From positions 437,294 through 501,293 of the forward strand of contig CACRXP010000236.1 of NCBI GenBank assembly GCA_902702965.1: a DNA stretch of 64,000 nucleotides, written 5' to 3'. Shown here in pieces: positions 13,100 through 23,424 of the stretch (positions are counted from its first letter, which is position 1; each line of letters starts with the position of its first letter). This DNA comes from Spirometra erinaceieuropaei (taxonomy: Eukaryota; Platyhelminthes; Cestoda; Diphyllobothriidea; Diphyllobothriidae). The notes under the pieces were generated by a model. It saw nothing but the letters and a program-made list of their open reading frames with translations, searched no databases and was not told the origin of the DNA. Both the position numbers and the translations under genes were made by a program.

Positions 13100-14890
13100 G
13101 GTTCTATCTCACAGTTATTTTGACTTAGCGGGAAAGCTTGCTAATAGTTCAGACGTACTGCGTGTTTTAAGGGCTACCGTGCCCCGCATTTACGCCTCGC
13201 ACATGATAATTTCATCAGAATTTTATTGGAAGCCCTTTATGCTGACCAGAAGTTTCCATTTGTCTCCCAATTTGGTTTCTGTTAAGACTTGCAATTTTAA
13301 GGCTTCAACAGCTCCCTTCTTCCCCAGAGCCTACGAACGAAATCAAGTCGGGTGTTGCGGTTCCAACGAAGGAACCGATGATAGGGTGAACATTTTGGAC
13401 TGAGGAACACGAACAGCCTGTGTTATTAGACTGAGGAGTGGTGAGGTTGATCACTCATAAATACGCAGGATGGAGATGAGTGAGAACTTTCCAAGGATAA
13501 CTCCTCAGAAATCAAAAGGATTTCCACTTTTTGATGGGGAAAATTTAAGGGACAAAACATGCCCTTTGTGCAAGGGCCACGTACGATAATGCAAAACGCT
13601 TTTGGAGACTGCGTTTCGCGCAACTGTATAAACAGTACTCCTCTCGACGTTTTTCAAATACCCATGGCATGCAGTTGTGTTAAACCTGTTTTCTCTCAAT
13701 TGTAAGCCTGTCAGAGATCATTCAAATGTCGAACCGGTTAGATTGACACTGATCATAAATATTTTTTTGGCTGGCGCCAGAAACGAGCCCTCGAGGACTG
13801 GAGAAAGGATGGTGAACCGGACTGGCACACTGAGCCGCGTAAAATGGAACGCGTGGCGCAGTGAGGCTAGCACAGTTAACATGTCAAATAACACCTAGCA
13901 TTCGTCAGCTTGTGAGTGCAGAAGGTACTTGGTACTGAAATGCGTGATTTTTTCCCATTCCCCGAGACATTTTTCTTTCCAGTGCATAGGCGAGATAGTG
14001 CCTTTAGGTTGGTAGCGATGACTATGTTATGACTTAGATACAGTTAAATGAATAACTATTTGTCTGTCTATATAACTCCCTTTATCGAAAGAACTACTGC
14101 GAATATTGAAGGCAGTTATCAAGGAAAACATCTTAAAGCTCCAACTTAGTTTCCAAATTATAATTTATATCAGGTTGTTTTCCCTATTCTCTCCCTATCC
14201 AAGTGACAAAACAGGCCGCGAATGATTGAATGAAACTTACAAACTGCCATGAATCGTCTGCGAATGGGTCGTTGAGATTGAGGGCTTTTCGCAGATTTTT
14301 TTCTCGGCGCCTGGCAGCCTTATAGTATTCCTTGTTGGTTTGTATACAAAAAGAATGATATAAGCATTAGACACCTAGTGAAAAACTGTGAGTTGACGTA
14401 AATCCTGCCCGTGTCTTTACTGTGACGTTGCACAAAAAATCAACATAAACACGCTGTTATAAATTTTCAGAGCTCAATTTCAGTCTTTAAGTGAGGTCGA
14501 AGGTAACTAATAACCTGGGTTTCGTGTCCAAAAATTCATAAATTTATCGTGGTTTTTAAAGATAAAAGTCTTTTTTGGATTCGTTGGTCTGCTAAAAGGC
14601 CAAAAATGAGAATAAACGGATTCTAAAATGCTGATTATAACAAACTTATAATAACCAACGCAGTTTGTTTGGTGTCGTTATAAGAGAGTTTGGCAAACTA
14701 TTCCTCAGCGCAGGCCAAACTGGCTAAACAGGTGTCCTAATAATATTTCTTATTGTTCTACCGCAAGTTGACAAAACTGCCTAATTAGTGTGAAAAAATT
14801 TGACCTGAGCTGACAACGTGTATCCAAGGTTGCTCATTCCCGACAGTGTCGAGCGTATGTTTTAGCAAATTTATATTAACCCACCTATGA
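13100..14890. other. No gene recognised (13.1-14.9 kb)
   Basis: Short frames only, without domain signatures. No repeat shared with other parts of the window was noticed. Confidence 0.4.
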
Positions 14891-14897
14891 AAAACTC

Positions 14898-14981
14898 GGC
14901 ACCTCGGTGGAATTCGAACGCATGACAGTATGGAAAGTCTTTAGTACAGCCAACGCTCTAACTACCTGAGCTAAGGGACCC
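14898..14981 (-). repeat. tRNA-like sequence (pseudo-tRNA or SINE head)
   Basis: Read on the minus strand, the segment has TTAGCTCAGGTAGTTAGAGC, an excellent D-arm/A-box, and GCGTTCGAATTCC, a good T-arm/B-box. They are separated by an enlarged anticodon/variable region containing ACTAAAGACT. The 5' end GGGTCCC cannot pair with the 3' end GAGGTGCC, so the acceptor stem is broken. This makes a functional tRNA unlikely. A tRNA-derived SINE head or a decayed tRNA is the better reading. Confidence 0.55.
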
Positions 14982-15049
14982 TGCCGGACGAATCGAGTTT
15001 AATCGTATATGGGTCAGTTTACCCACCCAACCTATCCGCACGATCTACC

Positions 15050-15110
15050 GCACTAAAGCCTTCCCCTTATTGTTGTGGGTTTGAATCCCATCAAGGCATT
15101 TAGAATTTTA
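15050..15110 (+). repeat. Second tRNA-like B-box segment
   Basis: About 70 bp from the minus-strand tRNA-like sequence, the plus strand shows GTGGGTTTGAATCCCATC, a perfect T-arm-like stem around a B box. It is preceded by an anticodon-arm-like CCGCACTAAAGCC. No convincing D arm lies upstream. It may be the relic of a second, opposed tRNA-derived element. Confidence 0.35.
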
Positions 15111-17890
15111 CAGTTCAGCCGATATTAATTATTTAAAATCGGGCAAAACACCTTTAACATTTAGCAAATTGTCGAAAACAATAAACTTTCATAACAAATG
15201 TAAAAATTAACATTAAAATTAACTAAAACCAGAAACAACAATGTAGTAAGGGGAAATGCAGCGGTTAGGCAAGAGAAACGATTATTATTTTACCTGCGAT
15301 TCGTGCTTTAAAAGTGAATGTAGATCGGGGTCTTGGGGAAGGATTTTCTTTTGAAGCTCCAATCCATCATAAAATGCAATGTGCCGAAGCTATAAAAAAG
15401 CAAAAATTAGCTCAATACCTGATATGTCATGTATGGTCTTGTTCTCATTATAAGGTTCTCAAGTCGCGCTTATCTATATTATTCCATGGTAGTTCGACGC
15501 ATTTGAAACATTTAGAAGTGTGGACTATGTCTATTGGTACTGCTTTTTAAACTACATTCACAACCTTTATTATTGCAACCACCACTGCTGCTGTTGTTTC
15601 ATCCAGCAGTACTGTTGTTACTACTGCTGATATTAATATTATGACCACTACGAACTTAATCACTACAAATGCTGTTATTTCTACAACTAACTGCTCACAC
15701 TACTGCAGAATTCACATCATTTTAAAAGTAATTTAACAACGCACATATTTTTTGGCATTCGATGCATTTGCTCCAAGCACGTCTAAGAGTTCCTCCGGCG
15801 AAAGGTCAGTTTTAAAGTAGTGAGTGTGATTCAACAGCTTTACCTGCAAATCAAGCAAATATACAGATATTTAACCGTAAGCAAACATTGGCAACCATGG
15901 AAGATTGGACCGTTTGTGCTAAACGCATTTTAAGCAATATGTACAGTTTACGAATAATATCCCGTTTTTGATGGTAGCAACATTTTCTAGCAAAATACAA
16001 CTTCATTCCAGAAAAATCTAATTGTTTGCCTTTTAGGCACACTGCATCACCTTTTGTTGGCACTTATGGTTACCAACCGACATGGAATACTATGCATGTG
16101 TTCGTTCGTAGATATATAGAAGTAAATAGCAACGGTCTTTTATTATATCTTGCCACTCATTTACGTAACTATATGCACACGCGGATTTGCTTAATCCTTT
16201 ATTTTGTTTTATCAGCCATGTTTTGCGCAATTTTATGCACATGCTCAGCTTTTTTCAAACCCCTTACGTGTATTGATTAAGAAAAAAAATACTGGTGTCA
16301 ATTAAACATGCTAAATCCATGCTTTTAAGCTTAAGCATATTCCCATAGTCGGAGATGACATCACATTTATATCAAAAAGTATCAAATGAATACTACAAAC
16401 GTTCAAAGTCTGGCGTCACAGATATGCAGATAATTGCGCAGCGCTTTTCTTTAGACCATTTTTCTTATTTTCTGTATAACATACTTTTTGACACTTTGTA
16501 TTTATATGCTACTTTTGTCGTCTGATTATTCTTACACAAACTGATGCTCACATTTTGTATACGGTACCTATTTATGCGAGGATGGAATGACCTGCAGTTA
16601 CTGAAATAAATTTTGAGCAACAAAGTGTGTCCTGTCGAGGCAGAGTGAACGTTGCGTCTGCGTCTTTATTTAGGTGGGAGTCTCATTCTGGCCACCATTC
16701 TACTTGTATTACGTGTAAAAATCAATTTTCCCGATATTTTTATACCAAAGACGTCCTATAAAGCAGCAGTGCAGCGAATGAAATCTTGCATATTATTACA
16801 ATTCATATAAAAATATCTCCACTACTTTGTTTTTTTGAATGGTTCCACGATCGCAAGTACCAAACGGTTTTTGTACATTCTACACAGACACCATAGCTTT
16901 ATCTCTAAGAAGATGCAATTATTGCATCATGAATGCGTTTTATGGTAATTCATTGAGAGTTCATGAGATAATTGCCTTTCACTCCCCCGATGTTTATTCC
17001 AGAATTTCGCAACTGTTCAATCTAGCTTTAGCTTAGCTCAGATTATAATCCACGTACGTTTAGATGTCTGCTCATAAACTAACAAAGGAGTTGTGCTGTT
17101 GACAAGCATTTACTTTTATTTGAGCATTGTGCCAAGTCTCAAAGCATGTAGGATAGTGTAAGAACTTGTTTCACAGGACTTCCGTTAAAAGCGGACATAT
17201 GTAATGCAGACGAAAACAGAGCCCACATTTTATGGTGACCAATTTTGGTGTATTTTAGATCAAATTTTCTTTAATTTATTTAGTTTAGTTCTCTTTTTGG
17301 AAATGGTTGCGTCTTATTTATTTCACTTCGTATGCATACGGCATATTTTGTTCTACAAGCTATACCTAGGAAGTTTTAAACTAAATCAAGTTTGCTTCAA
17401 GTAGGCGAAAGATATTTGTGCATGTTAAAAAATTTAAAACAAATGCAAGATAGTCCTTTTTGCAGGATGCCGAAATCCTGGGTTGAACAATTGACTTGAC
17501 CGATTGAAAGGGCTATCCCTTAATTTATATCTATCAAATCCTTGATAAGTGAAACATTATCTCCTCCGATCGCGCAAATTTATAGGGCAATCCTGTTAAA
17601 ACATCCCGGCTTTTTATTTTTGGAGTAACTTAAATGCTACTATGAAATTATGCTACTTAAGTAGTTTTCCTCAATTAAGGACAGCACCTGCGTTTTGAGA
17701 CTCTACTCAATACCAAGTGAGCGAACGAAATATTAGACTATTAGACTATATGTTGTCTATATATTCGGCTTACCTGGAAAAGGTATAGCACGGGATGTGC
17801 AAGTAGTTCAGACAGTATTTCCTCTCGTGGAAAATCTGAACATATCGTAAAATGGGTTTTGTATTCAGCGGATCGGACAATTCCTAGCAA
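15110..17890. other. AT-rich, no gene; trinucleotide-rich patch
   Basis: Strongly AT-rich DNA without a recognisable coding domain. Within it, about 15,565-15,700 is an impure trinucleotide-repeat patch (ACC/ACT/GCT and ATT units, for example CCACCACTGCTGCTGTTG). The hydrophobic short frames at 16.0-17.4 kb look like AT-rich chance frames. Confidence 0.45.
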
Positions 17891-18099
17891 TAGAAATGCG
17901 ACCAAAAATTGCTTTTCAGCAATCATTGAGCCGTCCAAATACAGCGCGCTTGCTCCTGTCCTTGATATCAAGGTTACCGTCGATCCACTCGAACAAATAT
18001 GTGAAGAAGAACTTCAAGAATGGCGATTTGCTCAGTCTCACAAAGCTTCTTACTGTTGTTTACACGACGAATCACAAACACTATCAGCATGATCAAGTG

Positions 18100-18657
18100 C
18101 TCTGGTTGAATAACAATATGCAAGACAAGAATCTCATGCTTGTAAATGGAACCAATCAGGTAACGGAAGAGCCTAGAGAACACGACGTCCGCGATAACGG
18201 AGTAATGCTGACAGCAGGAACAAATGCAACGGGAAATTCGACTGGGGCTAAACTGAGGTGCTTTTACACGAATGCCCAAAGCCTTAAATCGAAACTAGAC
18301 GAACTAAAACTTTGCCTTGTTGAGCAGTCTCCAGATGTTTTAGCAGTAACTGAGACCTGGCTGTCTGGGAATATTAGCGATAACGAAGTAGCCTTGCCTG
18401 GATACCAAATTTATTGGAGGGACAGGGAACATCGTCAGGGTGGTGGTAGCGTTGTGTATGTGAATGACGGTCTGGCAGTGTCGGATAACACCACCAAGTT
18501 TGCGTGCAGTACGGAAGCTATCTGGTTGACCATAAAGGCTACCGGTTCCCCGTGTCTCGATGTCCCCACTGTCTACCGACCACTTAGGACAGACCGAATC
18601 GCCGACACTCAACTTTGGAGCAGTTGGAGAAATTTTCCAGTCGACCTAACATCATGA
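18100..18657 (+). pseudogene. Endonuclease N-terminal part of family 1 ORF2
   Basis: The frame carries FYTNAQSLKSKLDEL, a VTETWLS block and GGGSVVYVNDG, the first conserved segments of the exonuclease/endonuclease/phosphatase fold found at the N terminus of non-LTR ORF2 proteins. This enzyme nicks the target DNA for target-primed reverse transcription. The frame leaves the conserved alignment near 18,610 and terminates at 18,657. The next frame begins at once with the following conserved segment, so this is one protein broken by a -1 frameshift. Residues upstream of 18,250 are not recognisable. Confidence 0.75.
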
Positions 18658-20210
18658 TCATGGGCGACTTCAACGCACCCGGAACAAACTGGAATACCCT
18701 CCAAGCGTCAGGTCCAAAATTGGCATTCGATTACCGCCTGTTGAGCAAAACATTAAATGCGTGCCTCACACAACATGTAATGTTCCCAACGAGAACACGT
18801 GAAGGACAAAGGGCAAACTGCCTGGACCTGGTCTTTACGAAAACACCAGACAGCATAGACGAGATCGCCTCCATGCCGCCCCTTGGCCGAAGTGACCACG
18901 TAGTGCTTATGTGGGATTATTCGTTATTCTCCATTTCACATACTCCAGACCACAAAAGACGTAATGTTTGGCGGGGCGACTTCAATCAGATGAGGGCAGA
19001 CTTATCCGGTCTTGACTGGGGCTCTTTGTTTACGGGAAGTGCCAACGATGACTGGGAGCTTTTCAAGAATGTCCTTCTGCAGCTCATCAACAATCACTGC
19101 CCACTGACTAGTGTAAGACTGAACAAACGCCCTGGGTGGCTAAATAGCAACCTTAAGAAAGAAATCAACAGGAAGCACAAATTGTGGAGAAAATACTGCG
19201 TCACTAGACAAGCTGAATGCTTCAAAACCTACAAGACACAGAGGAACAAACTGAGGAAGCTGATAATGCAGACGCGGCGGGAATTCGAGAAGAACTTGCT
19301 ACAAAAAGCAACGCAGAACCCAAAATTGCTCTACAGCTACCTCCGACGAAGTACAAGGAACAGGCATCAAATCCCCTTTATAAGGACTACTGATGGCGTT
19401 GAGATTGCTGATAGTAGGGATAAAGCTGCGTATTTTTCACAGTTTTTCCAATCAGTCTACACAAACGAGGCAAGGTTTCTTCCTCCCTCCACAGAAGAAC
19501 TGCCGACTCCAAGCGTCAGTGATATACTCTTCTCAGAAGGCATTGTCCGAAGAGAATTAGAGGCATTGAACGAATCGAAGTCGCAAGGACCAGACGAGAT
19601 TTCATCCAAGCTTCTGAAGGAACTTGCCAGTGAGCTCTCTGTGCCTTTGTCGATGCTCTTTCAAACGTCATTTGACACTGGAACACTTCCTGTCGATTGG
19701 AAGCTGGCGCATATTACTCCGCTACACAAAGGAGGTAACAGGGCAGCGACGACAAATTACCGGCCCATAAGCTTGACATGCATTCTCTGCAAAGTTATGG
19801 AAAGGATCATAAAGTGTGAACGGATGCAATTCCTGAAAGTCCACGTCCTGCTATCGAACTACCAACATGTGTTCCGAAAAGGAAGATCCTGCACGACAAA
19901 CCTGCTGCAATCTCTCCAGAGTTGGACCCGAGCTCTCGACGACAGGCACGCGGTCCACATAGCCTTCATCGACTTCCAGAATGCTTTCGACACTGTGCCA
20001 CACCAAAGGCTCTTACATAAGCTGAAAAGAATAGGGATTGGTGGCAACTTCCTTAAATGGATCGAAAACTTCCTTGTGGGTCGACACCAGGTTGTGTGCG
20101 TCGGTTGGGGAAAATCAGATCCGGCTATGGTCGATAGTGGTGTCCCCAGGGTTCAGTTCTGGGACCCATTTTGTTCCTTATCTACGTGGACGATGTCGCA
20201 AGAGATTTAG
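18615..20210 (+). pseudogene. Endonuclease C-part plus RT of family 1
   Basis: This 531-codon frame opens with the second half of the endonuclease: IMIMGDFNAPGTNW with the catalytic D-x-N, and SDHVV with the catalytic S-D-H. A basic linker follows, then the RT fingers (GPDEISSKLLK, then PLHKGGNR and NYRPISLT) and palm motif A (IDFQNAFDTV, near 19,967-19,996). The frame runs into motif B (SGVPR...) and is lost at about 20,155, where the run of C is one base short of what the motif requires. It then terminates at 20,210. The continuation lies in the overlapping frame. Confidence 0.8.
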
Positions 20211-21052
20211 ACTGTGATGTAGCAATGTTTGCGGATGACATGAAGATATGGAGTGTAATTCGGGGTCCTGCCGATGAAGACAGACTGCAGATAAATCTGA
20301 ATCGGTTGGAGCAGTGGTCAAACCGTTGGCTCCTGCGGTTCAACGTTGCCAAATGTAGCGTACTTCGCCTAGGCAACACAGCCAGATCCGCCAGCACAAG
20401 AGGCTACTTTCTGGGCGGTGCAGCCCTACAAGAGGTCGAAGCCCAAAAGGACCTCGGTGTGCTTACGACGAGTTCCCTAAAGCCATCCGCCCACTGTTCG
20501 AGGGTGGCAAAAAGCGCAATGTCCGTACTGTACGCCATCAAGCGTGCGTTTATGGACTTTGACGAAGAAGCTTTCTCTAAGACATTCGGAACATTCGTCC
20601 GGCCGCATTTAGAGTACGGCATACAAGCTTGGAGGCCGTGGGCTGTTGTGGATCAAAACTGCCTCGAAAGAGTCCAGAGAAGAGCCACGAAGATGGTTAG
20701 GGGTCAAAGCTCCTTCCCTTATGCAACCCGCCTTGTTAATCTGAACCTCTTTCCTTTAAGTTACAGGCAACTTCGCGGAGATCTCTTGCAAGCCTTCCGC
20801 ATTGTAAAGGGTTTGGATTGCAGTCTGGCCTTCGAGGACTTTTTTGAATTTGCTACGACGACCAACCTCCGAGGTCACCCGTTAAAACTGCGCACTCAGC
20901 AGGCACGGCTGGATGTGCGGAAGTTCTTCTTCTCGGTTCGGGTGGTCAAACCATGGAATGAGCTTCCCGCAGATGTTGTGATGTCACCATCTATACAAAG
21001 TTTTAAGAAGAATCTGGACATATTTATGTTCCGAAATGACCAAGAGCGATGA
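20171..21052 (+). pseudogene. RT palm and C-terminal domain of family 1
   Basis: The 293-codon frame picks up at FLIYVDDV, the end of motif B. It carries the catalytic MFADDMKIW box at about 20,225-20,251 and a thumb/C-terminal region with KCSVLRLGN, RPHLEYGIQAWRPW and ERVQRRATKMV, all typical of CR1-type RTs. It ends in FKKNLDIFMFRND. The same C-terminal module, more diverged, occurs on the minus strand at 59,564-60,140. The frame is intact to its stop, so only the upstream frameshift separates it from the preceding segment. Confidence 0.8.
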
Positions 21053-21209
21053 GGAGTCGAGCTCACCCCCTGTCCCACCATTATGGGCGTGTTCTAACTA
21101 TTTCAGCCCTGAACATCTATCTGTACACCACACATTTTTACGTTGCAAATAGGGTACTCAAAGGCTTACGCCTATTTCCCTCAATAAACTGAACTGAACT
21201 GAACCAACG

Positions 21210-23400
21210 AGCCTTACAAACGGTGAGCTTCGTTTCGAAATAGAAGCCGTCTCTTCTTCAGCATGCCTTTCTGGGCAGCGGATGCGTACCACGACTTTAC
21301 CACGAAAATTTGGTTGTACAATGACATAACAAAGGAAGTGGTATGTAAACAAGTTTAGGCATCCATTATGGCTTAAGGGTAAAACATCTGTCCACCGTGG
21401 AGGGAGAACAGAAAAAGAGTTCACACGTAATCTCCTGACAGTCTTGTTGGGGCCTCCACATGGCCTAAGTTTCTGTTGGGCTGATTGTACAGAGAAACGA
21501 TCTTTTGTAGGCAGTCCGCTGTTCAATGTCCTTAGTGGTATGTTTATTATGTTTTTGTAACGCCTGTAGATGTCAGACGCAACAATGAGCAGCATCGTGG
21601 CTGCCATTTAAAAGTAATTCGGCAAAAAAAGATTGAATGGTTCCACGTAACCCGAGATCCATACGACGGGCGGGCAAAACGGCGACGCACAGCTGATATG
21701 GAACATAATTTTCTACCAAGTAATAACAACACATTTCATTAGGCTCCCCGGATAGTTCAGCGACCAGCCACGACTTTTCGCTATAAATATCGTAGGACAC
21801 AGTGAGTAACTTATGATTTCCAATGTGGCCTGCTATCCTGTAATTTTTATATAACTTTCCGTCACCTATAAGTAACACGCAAATTAATTAATTTTAATTA
21901 GTCTACTGTCATGCTTATATTTCTTGTGCATATATGTACGCGTGGGATATCATATGACTAAATTTCCTAACAGAGTGTTAAATATTAAATTTGTTGTTTA
22001 AAATATGTTCGTTTATCGAATAATTTTTTCTGCTGTACGTTTTATACATTAAAACTGATTTAACTTTATATCAGTATTTTCTGGCATTTTTATGTCAGAA
22101 AAACCAGATAAATTGTTTTAAGGGGACTGAAACGGTGTAATTACCATAAAAAGCCGCCTTCTTATTCCTTTAATCCCCTTTAAATGGTCTAATCAAGTAT
22201 TTTTGGCATAATAATTTTTCCGCATTATGACTAAGCTCCTTAGTCCACTTTTGATAACTGAAAAACAGCATAGGTTAGCGAAAAGACCCTCAGATTCCGC
22301 AAAGTGGGCTTCTAAAAGCCAACCCGGAGATCCAGGGACTTTTGTTTTACGACCCATATTGATCCGGACGGCAGCTGGCCCTCGTGAACAGGAGGTATAT
22401 TTTGCTTGTTCCCCAGGTAGGAAGATCTGCCTGTCCAGTACCTTTCTGCGTACGTGCAGGCCGCATTGAATTTCCGAATCGATTAGCAGTATTTTGTCTT
22501 TCATCCTTTGGCTTTTACCTACGGAAACATGGCATCTTTACTATTAACGCCGAGTTTCCTTAATAAAGTTTGTGAGGAAATTTTTGCTTTAAAATATAGG
22601 TTAATATTCGCACACATTCTAACAAAGCTTATCTCGGTCGGTCGGCAGTCAAACAGCTACAGCACGGTGGACAAAGCGTTAGAAGCAACAAACACTTGAA
22701 CACAAACTGACGCAAATGACATTTGTCTTCTTAAGTTTATTAATAATTCCTATTGTGCGAGCCCATTACTTTGCTCGCAGTTACTATGGCTAACTCCTCG
22801 TACGTTTCTGCGAAGTTGTTATGGGCCAAGGTATCAGCTCGTGGGTAGCGCAGACGCGTCACTTAACTGCCAGTTACACCAGTAATGTTTTAGACATGAT
22901 TAACAGGCTGTTCATACAATTTAAACGGCGGCATTTTCAATGGGTTAGAATTATTTCATCGGCCGATGTTGAAATATGGCATCTAGTTGTGGTGCCTTCA
23001 CCCTGATCAACGTTTCAAACTTTTAAACAAAGCTTTTACTCTCTCCGTACAACTGAACTATCCACACTAACTCTACCTCTTTTATAACTACTAATGATCA
23101 AAACCTGCTTCTCAGTAACACGCTCAGTATACCTTCTCTTAACTCGAGATCGCATGTTAAAAATTGGCATAACTAAGGAATGTAACCCTCGAGTTTAACC
23201 CCGCTGTTTTGTGCGCTACAGAATCTTTGGTTCACTCTCTAACTTCCCGCTAGGTGCTCGCTATAGACTGCCTCAGCTGATGCCGACAAAACTGTGCTGA
23301 AATACGTGGAGGTGGTTTTCTTTTTACATCAGAACCTCACTTACGCATTCGCTTTATGACCTGCACATTTCTGATTTTCTGGAAATCATTGTTTCCTTTA
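21210..23400. other. No gene recognised (21.2-23.4 kb)
   Basis: The minus-strand frames at 21,158-21,878 and 22,193-22,504 lack recognisable domains and show no obvious splice partners. No repeat shared with other parts of the window was noticed. Confidence 0.35.
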
Positions 23401-23424
23401 CGTAATTTTTCCGCAATATAGGAT

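Larger units (their letters stand above)
17896..21205 (+). mobile_element. CR1-like non-LTR retrotransposon, family 1
   Basis: This is the best-preserved retroelement in the window. From 18.25 kb it encodes an apurinic-type endonuclease, then a full RT, then a C-terminal domain, and it ends in a 3' tail. The protein is interrupted by only two frameshifts, near 18,610 and near 20,155. Each is consistent with a single-base loss in a short homopolymer. The 3' end has a hairpin AGGCTTACGCCT (21,162-21,173), then TCAATAAA and three AACTG repeats. Such short tandem repeats in place of poly(A) are typical of CR1-clade elements. The 5' limit is not certain: the frame is open from 17,896, but recognisable endonuclease starts near 18,250. 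Confidence 0.8.

Noticed and set aside
14898..14981. Functional tRNA gene
   Set aside because: A and B boxes are good, but the acceptor strands cannot pair and the anticodon-variable region is enlarged.
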